Shown here piece after piece: positions 14,707-25,700 of a stretch of DNA of 64,000 nucleotides. Source of the stretch: Drosophila miranda (taxonomy: Eukaryota; Arthropoda; Insecta; Diptera; Drosophilidae); NCBI RefSeq assembly GCF_003369915.1, contig NC_046675.1:15314001-15378000 (forward strand). The letters run 5' to 3'. Positions within the stretch are counted from its first letter, which is position 1; the number at the start of each line of letters is the position of its first letter. Below the pieces are notes generated by a model that was given only the letters and a program-made list of their open reading frames with translations, made no database searches and was not told where the DNA came from. Both the position numbers and the translations under genes were made by a program.

Positions 14707-16733
14707 TCAGACAAAAGGTTCAATGGTGAACTCTACAACCGAACAAGGTGTCGTTAAGTCGAAAGCATGCAGCACTGTGGGATGGAGAACTCCAATCTTG
14801 CCGATGACCACTTTGTCGTACATCACATTGGCGCAACGACCAGGGAAATAGCTGGCATCTGCAAAAAGGGAAACAAACAAGAAATGTAAATCATTTTCCT
14901 CTAGTTGTTGATCTCTTGCTCACCTTCCGTCGATTCCAGGTAGTAGCCCTTGTCGACACTGGCCGTCTTCCAGGGCACAGAGAGCAGTTGCATGACACGA
15001 TCCAAGAGACCATGAACCACCTCAAAACCGGCGGTTTTGTTGCAGTTCACAGCACACAATCGACGCTCGTTGCGGGCACCAACCTCCGTCTTCTCATCGG
15101 CTACAACAGCGTCGCTAATCTCGAAGAGCTTCAGGGGCAGCGGCATCTTGCGATTGGCCACCAATGTCTTGAGGAGACCTGGCAGCAGGGTGGTTCGCAC
15201 AACCTGAAACTCCAGTGTCTTGGGATTGCCAATGTGTACGGCTGGGAGGGCTTCAATGGACTTGTTTAGCTTGCGTCCGATGTCCCCCCGAGAGCATAGC
15301 GTGAAGGTCAACGCCTCGGTAAATCCAGCCTGGGCCACCTGTTCGCGCAGTTGTTCGGTGAGCTTGTTGAGTGGAAACTGTTTGGCTATCTGCATGAAGG
15401 CTGGAAGGGATTTCTTGATGTTGTTGTAGCCAAAGGCAATGGCAATATCCTCATAGACGTCGCAGGCATGGATAACATCGTGTCGAGTGGGTGGAATCTT
15501 GACAACAAGCGACTCCCCATCGACCCGTGCCTCTAAGTACATTCTGGTCAGCATATCCGCCAGATTGGAAGCGGGCTCATCGATGCCAATGTAGGCATTG
15601 GCACGCTTCACCGAAATCCGCTCCTCTCGCACGGCAAGCTCTGGGTAGGAGACAATGCTGCCGTCGGGCTGCACCACATCGCATGGCTCTACCGTGAATT
15701 TCTTGGCACAATGCTCAGAAAAGAGGCAGACAATGGTGTCCAGCACCACCTTTGCTTTGGTCAGATCCGTGGCTGTGCATTCGATGAATACATTCTTGGT
15801 GTTCAACGAGATCTTGGAATGATCGCCATTAATAATGGGCGGCAGTGAGAGCACCACGCGATTGGCATCATAGATCACCGGATAAACTGGCGCATCGCGA
15901 ATGATGGGCAGATACTGCTTGAGTTGGGCATGCGTCGCATAAAAGTCCATCAGCTGGGCTCCATTCAGCTCCTGCGTTTGGTTGAGTGGCACAAATTTGA
16001 TTTGCTCCGGCGCCAGGGCTTCATAGCTAAAGGGTCCCTTGATCGTGTCGAGATCGTGAGTGCCAATAGCCACTAGGGTTCGTTTGCGGCATATGTTTTG
16101 GTGCAGCTTGTCCTGCAGATCAATGAAGCTGGTATAGGCCTCTTGCGTGAAGGTTACGTTGCGCAGCACAGCGGCCACAGCATGTGGACGAATCTGTGCC
16201 GTTGAAGGGTCAATCTTCAGCACCTGGCGCTGGGCAGGAGCTACAAACTCAAACTTCGGTGGCTTGACTCTGCAAATACATAGTGATTTTATATATTCCA
16301 CGGTTGTACTACAGCTGTAGTATACTGCTACTTACTTGCCCTGGAATACCAAAAGACCCGTGACTAGGCCCTCCAGACACAGCAAATCGTAACGATTGGC
16401 TGGAATATCTATCCTGTAGATGACTTCCTCGCTGGCATCCGCCGCTGCCGCCACATCGCCCTGCTCTTTGGTCAGCATTTGCTTCTCCGTGGTCTAATCG
16501 GATGATACAATTTGTTACAATGTCGGCATTATTGCTATTCCACTTACCACTTCATCCAGCTCCAGGCCGAAGGAAAAGCACAGCTCTTGAAATTCATCAT
16601 CGGCTGCGGAAGGGGTTAAACATTAGATCTCTCTTCAAGTGAAAACGTGATTACACGTGGACTGTTCAAACTCACTGTACTTCTTGCCGAGCGCCTCGAA
16701 GAGCAGATCACGTTTTACCCCAATGGTTGGCAT
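14707..16733 (-). CDS. beta-PheRS: phenylalanyl-tRNA synthetase beta subunit (cytosolic)
   Basis: Beta subunit of the cytosolic alpha2-beta2 phenylalanyl-tRNA synthetase, which charges tRNA-Phe; the beta chain carries B3/B4 editing and B5 domains. Exons in coding order: 16733-16676, 16603-16548, 16493-16336, 16269-14924, 14858-14707. All junctions are GT/AG and in phase. The product is 589 residues, the usual length for eukaryotic FARSB. It starts [19 protein letters not shown], which is typical of the family N terminus. The tail after the last junction reads [20 protein letters not shown], a strongly conserved FARSB segment. The gene is convergent with mask, and its promoter lies in a dispersed repeat just upstream. 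No disruption is seen. Confidence 0.97.
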
Positions 16734-16822
16734 GCTGTCAAACTAACTTAATGGTCCAAAAGGTTCTTTAATTCCGATAATTGTTGTAAAATTGTAAAAA
16801 AGTACGGGCGCCGGGTTAGGAC

Positions 16823-16847
16823 CAGTGTGACCGCGGATTTATCGATA
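16823..16847 (-). promoter_or_regulatory. beta-PheRS: PheRS-beta core promoter: Ohler motif 1 plus DRE
   Basis: On the minus strand, GGTCACACTG (16832-16823) is an exact core of Ohler motif 1, the M1BP site. TATCGATA at 16840-16847 is a perfect DRE. They sit about 90-115 bases upstream of the PheRS-beta ATG, a usual arrangement for a TATA-less housekeeping promoter. CGGTATATTT-like sites resembling Ohler motif 6 follow farther upstream (16850-16900). Motif identity is seen directly; promoter use is inferred. Confidence 0.75.
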
Positions 16848-19170
16848 AAACCGATATACCGTTCGACATACCGCCTCATTTTCAAAATATACCGTAAATA
16901 TACTGACGAATTCAAGTTCTATTTTACATATTTCTCGTTTTTGATATTCCGTCGAATATTACTAGCTATATAGAACATTTAGCCATGCCATCATAATTTT
17001 ATACGATTGATGAATCAATTTTCTATTTAACTGGTGTATTTTTAATACTTGCTTTTATTGCATTTTGCGTAAAAAGAGGTTTTAGCGAAATAAGTCAAAC
17101 AAAAAACAAGTAGCGAAATTGGTCAATCAAAACAAACGAAAAAGGAAATTGCTCAATTTTGATATTCCATTGAATAATTCTGACTAACTAAATCTCTCAG
17201 CAATGCCCACATAGTTTTATCCCATTGATGAATAAATTTTCTACAAGATTGGATAGTTTTTAATCTTTGCTTTTATTGTATTTATTGTAAAAAAGGTTTA
17301 AACGAAAAAGTTCAACAAAAAAAGAGTCGCTATATTGCGTGTAAGCCGTAGTATATGCCTTTCTGTACCCTATTTTGTTAATTTTATATGAAAGTATAAA
17401 TATTGATATGAAGATAAAACGTAACTAATAAAGACCTTTTCTCAAATTGACATTTTTTAGACATATTCATGTATGTGATGAGTGTTTTGTATATATATCT
17501 CGATCCTGATACCTATTCTTGGTCCCTACAAGAAGACAATAAGCTTCAAAATATCGTTGAAATATTAAAAATAGTATAATAAATAATATTGAATAATATT
17601 AAAATATTTTAGAAATAAATTGTTTTTGCCTGGGATGACAAACATATTCACAATTCTATAACATCCATTTCCCCCAGGGTATGTGTGCATGGAATGGGAC
17701 TCATTGTTCTGAACCGGTTATGACGACTAATTCTTGGTTAGTCTATCTTCCGTCGAATATTCCCAGCTATATAGATCTCTTATTTTTGCCCAGATAATTT
17801 TATATAATTGCTGAAACAATTTTGATCAAGATTAACGTTTTTTAAGTACTTGCATGTTTTTGTTTTGACAAAAACACGATTTCAACAAAATTGTTCAATA
17901 GTCGCAGGTTGTGACGTCAATGTTGCTGGTATTTGCAGACTCATTTGTTGTCAACCAGGGTATGAGCGTTTGTATACCCTATTTCGTGAATATTATATGA
18001 AGATACTGTTTTCCAAGCTGCTTTCAAATGTAATTAATAAAGGCCTTGTTTTAGATTGCATTTTTTTGGTCTATTTATGCATTTGATTAGGTGTTTGTAT
18101 ATAAATCCTGATCCCAGTACCAGTTCTATGTCTCTGTAGACAGACGATGAGCTGCAAAATATCGTTTAAAACAGAGACTATCTAGTTTCTGCATTAATTA
18201 GAGCCTGGAATGACACACATTTCCGCAATTATATATCATCCCTTTCCCCAGGGTATGTGTGCATGGAATTAGCAACATGTTTGTGTATGGAATGGGACTC
18301 ATCTGTTGCGAACCGGGTATTGCTAAAACCGGATATTTCAAGCTATATAAAGTTTTCAGCATTGCCCACTTAGTTTTATCCCATAGATGAATACCTTTTC
18401 TATTTTCTAACATCTTTAAATTGCTTGTAAGTATTTTATTTCGACTACAATACGGGTTTCAAGTAAATGTTGCTGCAACTTTTGTGTATGGAATGCGCAA
18501 CATTTGTGTATGGAATGAGACTCATTGTTGCTAAAGCGAACTGGGGCGAACTGCGGCGAATTAAAAAAAACGACCAATTCCTCATATTCTTTGTTCCGTT
18601 GAATATTACTATCTATATGGAATATTTAGCCATGCCCACTCAGCTCTGCACGATTGATGAATCAATTCTATACATGATTGGCTTATTCGAAATACTTGCT
18701 TTTATTGGATTTCTATATAAAATTCAAAATTAAATTAATAGATTGATGAAATTTACAAAAATACCATGGGAGCGCGGCGAAAACCAGTATTTCTACAGTA
18801 TGACCCTCAGAACGGCACCGAAATATACCGCCTCATTTTAAAAATATACCTTAAAAACTGACGAATTCAAGTTCAATTTTACATATTCCTCGTTTTTGAT
18901 ATTCCGCCGAATATTACTAGCAAGATTGATCTCTCAGCCCTGCCTAAATAATTTTACCCAATTAATGAATCTATTTTCCACTTGACTGGTTACTTTAAAC
19001 ACTTGCATTTGTTGGAATTAGTCTAAAAAAAGGTTTAAAAAGGTTAAAGGGAAATTTGTTGCGAAAGGAAGTTCCCAGGGACTATTTGTCGATTACTATC
19101 GGTGCATATTCGATTGGAGTTTGGCGCGCGGTGTTGGTTTCAAAAGTCGGCAAAAACGACAGTCAAATTA
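16848..19170. repeat. array of degenerate AT-rich repeat modules, family unnamed
   Basis: At least six diverged copies of one module start near 16938, 17161, 17745, 18335, 18590 and 18898. Each copy has GATATTCCGTCGAATATTA or close variants, then a block like ATTGATGAATCAATTTTCTA, then CTTGCTTTTATTG. A second word, GTGTATGGAATG, recurs at about 17685, 18250, 18282, 18484 and 18505. A 350-400 bp stretch at 17400-17790 is repeated at 18010-18350. The right-most unit (18780-19170) resembles 60899-61310 along its full length. No coding region is seen. It could be a decayed non-autonomous transposon family or a complex satellite. Confidence 0.75.
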
Positions 19171-19735
19171 AAAATTCTTTGAGTTTTCCACTCAATCAAT
19201 ACTCTAACTAACATACACTTCAACTGGACGAGGTTATATCAAAATATATCAATCAAAATATTCCTGATCTATGATTCAATACCTTTCATTTGATACGTAG
19301 GCCTTCAAGGGCGAATTTTAAGGATCCTACACCACTTGGTCTATTGAATTTGACTTTTATTTTTGAGTAAGTGAGTAAGAGACTGGAAGAGATTGCGTAG
19401 CCACTGAAATTTCGTTTGTTCTTTCTGGCTATAATAATATTCCGATCTGACCCATCTGATCGGCAATCTGGTAGATATTTTCTCACTTTAGTTTTTTCGT
19501 ATCTTCAAAACTGTGGATGCCACAAATTTTTGTTTTGAAATAAACTTGTAAAAGTGTGATATTACAGCAGTCTGGATGCAAAAATTTGGTTTCCAAAGCT
19601 CTAATAGTCTTTGAGACGGACAGACAGCCATGGCTATATCGGCTCGGCCATTGAATATATATACTTTTGAGTGTTACACACCTATACTTTCACGACAAAT
19701 CAATTATACCCCTACTGTAATGTATTCTGTCTATT
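19171..19735 (+). mobile_element. Helentron/DINE-1-like (INE-1 type) non-autonomous element tail
   Basis: At 19610-19700 the sequence has GAGACGGACAGACAGCCATG, then GGCTATATCGGCTCGGCCAT, ATATATATACTTT, a pyrimidine-rich stretch and ATTATACCCCTACTG. This order is one I know from the 3' part of many Drosophila DINE-1/Helentron-related repeats. No transposase is present. Family naming is from memory of the motif, not from a search. The 5' boundary is uncertain. Confidence 0.5.
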
Positions 19736-22700
19736 TATGTGATGGTTTATTATTTTCCCTTCTAATCGTAATTTAAATGGATTAATCTTAACATTAATAA
19801 TTGACTCAGCTTTGACACTTGCTCTTGCATCTCTCCCAGCACCATCTGGCAGGACTTTCACTCGTATTTCTATTTGCTACACCCACGTTGTCCACAAAAA
19901 ATATGCCACACACGCTGCGTGTTGTCTTGCTGCTTGTCTTGTACTCGTATGGATTCCAAATCATCCGAAAAAAGCGTGTGCCAGCTGTCGCCTGGCACTG
20001 CATTTCCAAAAATATTGATGCAAACCATAAAAAAAAATCGGAAGTAAAAAGCGTTCGCTCCGTTTTGGCTTGGTGGTGCTGAAGCTTCTTTCCCCCTGGC
20101 CCTGGAGCAGGTGAGGTGGAGATCGAGGTGTTTAGACCAAGGTCCGCAAGTCGAGCAATTAAGCAGCTAACGTGACGAGACAAGAACAGGCCATAAGACG
20201 ACCTCCATGGCAGGCAGACGCGCGTCAGACGAGCCCGAGTCCCGAAAAAGGAAAGAAAACTGGAAGAAAAAAAGTTTGGTACGCGTGTGGCCAAAAAGTT
20301 AATGAAGCGTTTAAAAATTAACTTGTGGTCAAGAGGTAAAAAATGCTGAAAACAGTTAATGAGAGAAGTGGGCTCGCTGCTTCAGCGAACAGCAGCAGCG
20401 GAGTGGAAGCGCTACTCCTCCTTGGATGGCATTGATCATCGAGATGGCATTGATCTATTTTCCTCATAAATATGTATTAAATTAGAGAGCTCCTTTCACA
20501 TTTCAATTCTATTGTGGCCCCTAAACCCAAAGGAATAATCAATTCAAAAACGCCTTCAAATCCGCTCGCTCGCTCTAGAGTTTCTCATCAGCATGTCCTT
20601 GCCTTGGTTCTTTGTGTGTTATTTGTGTGTGTTCTGTTTGCCCAACCCTCGAAGAGATTGATTATTGTTTATATTTGTGTGCCTCGGCATCCAATCGGTA
20701 TATGAATTCTATATGTGAATGCAGTGCAAACAAGCGAAGGATTGTGGTCAAGAGCGAGCCAAAGCCAACGCCAACGCATCCCCTTCTGAATTGGGGCAAT
20801 TAAAGTTGTACGCTCGACGACTCACGACTGAATAGCCATAGCCCTCTATAGACACGTGATAGAACAGGACCATGGGACGGAGCCACAGAAATTATCCTGC
20901 TATCCTTTCGTCCGCAGGCCAATTAACCCCTTCTGTTCTGTTCTGTTCTGCTATGAGGGCGTTAAGTCAGACACGAGTTTCTGGTCGATTTATCAAATAA
21001 TGCGAGGAAATTCCTGGAAATCGAAATAGAGCGATCATCATCGCTCAGACAGAGATTCCGAAACCTTTCTCCATCTTGGGATTTGTCCTGGCGTCCGTCG
21101 GCTTATTGGTTTGTAATTATGCTAATTATGAGTTTGATTGGTTCTTTCTTCTTTCAGTTGAAGATCATTTATCGAACTTGAGCCTTTGTTCCCACCGAAG
21201 TCCTCCTGTGAAGGATAAGACATTGCACTACTGACTCGTAATTGCCAAGTACTTGAGTTTTTTCACACATTTGATCTAGTTCCAATTATCTAGCACGCCT
21301 TTTCCTGTTGCAAATTGCAAATATCAAAGGATCCTTACAAGCAAAGATCATTGATCATTCCTTTAATTTGCTGGGAACTGCTTTTGGGCCAGCTCAGAGG
21401 GCTACCTGCTCTAGCCAGCACTCCTGTGTGGTCACTCCAGCCTCAGATTCATTCGAAACAATTGACACTTGCGGTTGAAAAATATCAATTTTCATATAAT
21501 GCAATTGTCACCTTAGCATCGAGAGACGAGAGACCTCCCTCCATGATCAAGAATACTGTCAGCGCAGCCAACACACTTGTTTAATGGAATTTGATTTTCA
21601 AATTAGAAAACATTTCCCACATCCCTCCCCTTTCGAGGGCGATCGACGCACAGCAGTAGCCGCTGTAACACGGCTACTTATCAGATCAGCAATTTTTCAA
21701 TTTCAATTTCATGAACTGATGTTGAGAAATTACATTACCCGAACGGCCCATCGATATCAGTTACGATTTACATTTCACTTTTTCTTACGGCGCGCCGTCC
21801 AACGAAGGCAAAACATATCAATTACCAACGATCGAGCCTCGTTGACAGTCTCATGTTGCTGCTGTTGCTGTTGCTGATGCTGCTGCTCCTGGAGTATCCT
21901 TCCTAGAAAGTAATTTCTCACACCGACCGTTTGGGATTTGTTTGTATTTCATTTCGATTTCTTTTGTCTTTCTCGTCTGACCCCAGCCCAGACTGGAGGC
22001 AGGGGACGACGACCAAAGCAAGTGTTATGTGTGCTACTTGACTTTGGGCCAAGTGCTAGTACCCCGTCAGAAAGACAGATACAACAGACAGACGACGGTT
22101 GAGAGGTGCCAAAACTGCCAATGGCACCTATGGGAAATGGGAATTATAATAAACTGACCTCAACACCAAAAAAAACCAAAAAAAGAAAACCAAACCAAAA
22201 CCAAAACCCAGAAGAACGGAGGAAGAAACAACAGTCCAGACATTCAGCGAAATCCTTGAAACCGTTTGAAAGTTTCGCTTTTGTTTTTTGTTTTTGCCTT
22301 TTGTGGCTGTGTTCCCTTTGGGTTAAGCGTCGCGGTTGTTACCCTAATTTTGGCTCATCTTCATTCTGGGGTCTGTCCAGGGCACTCTCTGATCATCGGC
22401 AGCTTATCTCATCTCTCTAGCCGGCGCACGCGTGTCATCCCGGGCAGCAATCAAAGTGATATGAAAATTGCATTTGGGTTCAACAGGTTCGCAGTTTTCG
22501 ATTGCTGATCGTTGTTGGATCGTTGTGCCTGTGCCTCGGTGCCTCTCTTGCTGTTTTTTTTTTGTTTCTGTTTTTCTGTGTTCTGTTAATTTTTGTTTGC
22601 CTAAAGGTTAAACGTGCGAATTTCACCCAGAGGCATCGGCTTCAGACTCCTGGACTGGACTGGACTGCACTGGACTGTGGAGGGAACAGTTTTCGTTTTC

Positions 22701-25700
22701 GGTGGTAATCGGTCTGACTTCTGACTGGAGATGCTCCCGATCCCGCTCCCGCTCCTGATGATCCAACTCCATTGCCAGACACCGCTTCGATCTGATCTCG
22801 CTGGCGTACGGTACGCGAATTTTGTTGCTTCGCCTAATTAAATGTAATTTCTTACTTCCTTTTCAGCCGAAATAATGCATATAAATAGTATCTTTAGTTT
22901 ACATTTTATATGCGCTGCAGGCTCATTATTATACATTTTCGTTTTCTTTCAGCGAAGCTCTGGCCTCTGGCCTCTGTTTCTGTTATGGTCCTGGGCCTCA
23001 CCCTTCTCTCCCTCCTCTGCTAAGGTCAGTCGCATTCTCAGAGGGTGAGTTCAAAGGAATTTGCAGAGCAGCACACACACTCTCTCACTGAACAAATCTT
23101 AAGTGCAACAATATAGCAATTGTTGTACTCTGCTCCTATAAAAGGCCGAAAACTTGTTAATTGTTTCGCGCTCGAGTGGCCGCTGCCGCGACCAAGTGAA
23201 TGGGCGTTGGGAGATGGGGCACACTTCAGGGTTCCGGGGAAAACACTTTCCAGGCCCAGTAAAACCCAGACATGGCCCATTGTGGTCTCATTCATGAAGT
23301 GCATCTAGAGCGAGGGATCGTGATCGCTGGATCTCGGTTTGTAGCGAGAGAGGGGTTCCAGCAATTGTTGCTTTGCCTGCCGCCTGCCGCCGCAAATTAG
23401 ATGCTCAATTACGCAACGACGAGAATTCCTTGGTAATTTCAATGCCATTCAAGAGATTCCATGCCCATGCCCATACCCATACCCATACCCATACCCATTG
23501 CAGGGGCTGAAGGAGTGAGTCACTCGAAAGTGAATCTTGACCACGTGGTGCCGTGAACCCTTGCTTCGCGTTTCACAATCATTTTTCATTCTAGCCACAT
23601 CCTTCCGCAAAATGTTCTCACACTTCTGGTAGACGCTCCTCCACGCTACGCTCTACGCTACGCTCCGATCTGCTGGTAGACGCCCAAGGATCGGATCGGC
23701 AATCGAAATCGGAAGTTAAGCAACAGCAGGGAGGGAGCAGGGGGCAGCATCCCATCTCTCTTCTAGTCCGCTCTCTCTCTCAATGTTGTTTCAAAATTTT
23801 CAAAATCTTATTAAAAATTGTTGTTATTTCTTGCGTGGCGTGGCCTTTTTTCCGTCTTTTGTGTGCGAGTGTGTGGCGGGGTTTCATTTTCGTTTTCGTT
23901 TCTGTTTCTTTTTATTTTTTATTGCTTTAATCATTTTTATTTTGTGCGGCTTCCGTGCCACCTGTTATGGTTAAGGCTAAGACCGAGCGAGAGACTCCAG
24001 CGAGGTCCTTTAGAGCCTTTTTGATTTTTCTCAAGTGATTGCGTAGTTTTCATCTGTTTTCTTTTGTTTCCAATCTCGCAGTGTTTCAAATTTGAATTAA
24101 CGTGGGACCCAATCCCGAACACCCTTGTCCAATTGCCATCACAATTTGTCCGTCGATTATGAGTCTCACTTCCGACTCGGAAACGAGGGTGGAACCAACC
24201 AATAAGGAAGCGAAAAATGAGTCCTATTCTTCAGCATGAAATTAATTCTTGATTGCAAGATTAATGCCATCGAATTAGTCAAATCTGAATGATCATTCCA
24301 GAAGGAGAGCAGGGGGAAGGACTGGCGCCAAGCAGTTGCCAAAGATCACCTCAGATTGTGATCGGTTCGAGTGTTGGCAAAACAAGACCCTAGCAACTGA
24401 ATCCGATTCCAAATTGCGGCATCAAAGTCGGTTGCCGTGCGACAAAAACTGCCCGACTACGGTCTTAGAGATCCAATCTAAACAGATCTGCACTGAGCCC
24501 CGACTCTAGACGATAACCATCAGTGTATGCAATCTATAACAAAGCGTAGGGCACAACAGGCGGCCCAAGACGAGCAGAACTGGCCCATGGGCATGGGCGT
24601 GCCCAAACAATGACACAGTGGGCGCTGCAAGAGTCCTGGTGCAAAGGACAGCCCATGCTCATGGGCATCAACGTGTGTATAATCTAGTTTTAATTTTCAT
24701 GGGAATTAACCCATGCCATCAGCAATTTGCCGGCTACTCCGTGCACTCCACTCCTTCGAACAATGTGCAATTTATGCGATATTTGTTTAACAATTTTTCG
24801 AACAGGTCCGTGTCCTGTGCGATGGATTGATGGATGGCTATGAACCCCCATCCAATGGAATTGTATCCAGTACCCAGTATCCAGTATCCAGTATTTGCTC
24901 CCATTTGAAGCCTTCGTATTTGCTTTGATTTCCACTTGACTTTTTATCGCTGCCGTTGGAGCATATGTACATATGATATTTTTCAATTTTTTCAATGGCT
25001 CTGCGCCCATGGAATGCTCCTGCCCCCTGGGGGAATGTGTGGTCAATATTTGCATAGCCAAGTCAAACAGTTTGGGGCTCATCCATACCGGCGAGTCGAG
25101 TGGGGGAACAATGGTCATGAACGTTGACCAGGCTGTCGCCTGTCGCTCCTCGACTTGGGCTCTGGCATTTACATATTTAATTTGCCTTTAATGAATTTTC
25201 AATTTGACAATTGCCAAAATGCCGCACACGAATCCCGTTTTGCATTGCGGCCGACGGCCACCCACATCGAGAGAAAGGAGGAGGAGCTGGAGTGCTGCTG
25301 AAGATCTGAAGATGGCACGCCACGCATCATCGCATGTCCAAGGGCCCAAGTGCAGCTCCTTTCGCTTTTGCTTTCGTTCTTATGGGTCGGAGGTGTGTTA
25401 AATGCTAATAAAATAAGTAACATACAAATTTTTCAATTTCAGTCGAAAAAAAGAATTGGGCCGCAGAAGCAGTTGGAGCTGGAGCTGGAGCTGGAGATGG
25501 GGCAGAATCTGAAGCTGGAGCAACACTTTCACGGCCCAGAGCGACTTGCTAATGGGAGTCGTTGACGTGCGCCTACTTTTCTTCTTGGTTGCTTCTTCAG
25601 CGCCTACACGTTCCGCATGTCAAATGAAAGGTCTCTGAAAAGGGTACAAGACGATGCGGTAGGACTCCATAGACCATTATGTTTGGCAAGGGAAAATATA

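Noticed and set aside
19806-20294. 162-codon minus-strand ORF left of the ato region
   Set aside because: A chance open frame overlapping others on the + strand, with no domain or promoter evidence.
20900-20952. TTCTG tandem run as a possible structured RNA
   Set aside because: Only three pentamer units (TTCTGTTCTGTTCTG); simple slippage explains it.
23464-23499. CRISPR-like short direct repeats
   Set aside because: A simple CCCATA microsatellite without spacers, in a eukaryotic genome.
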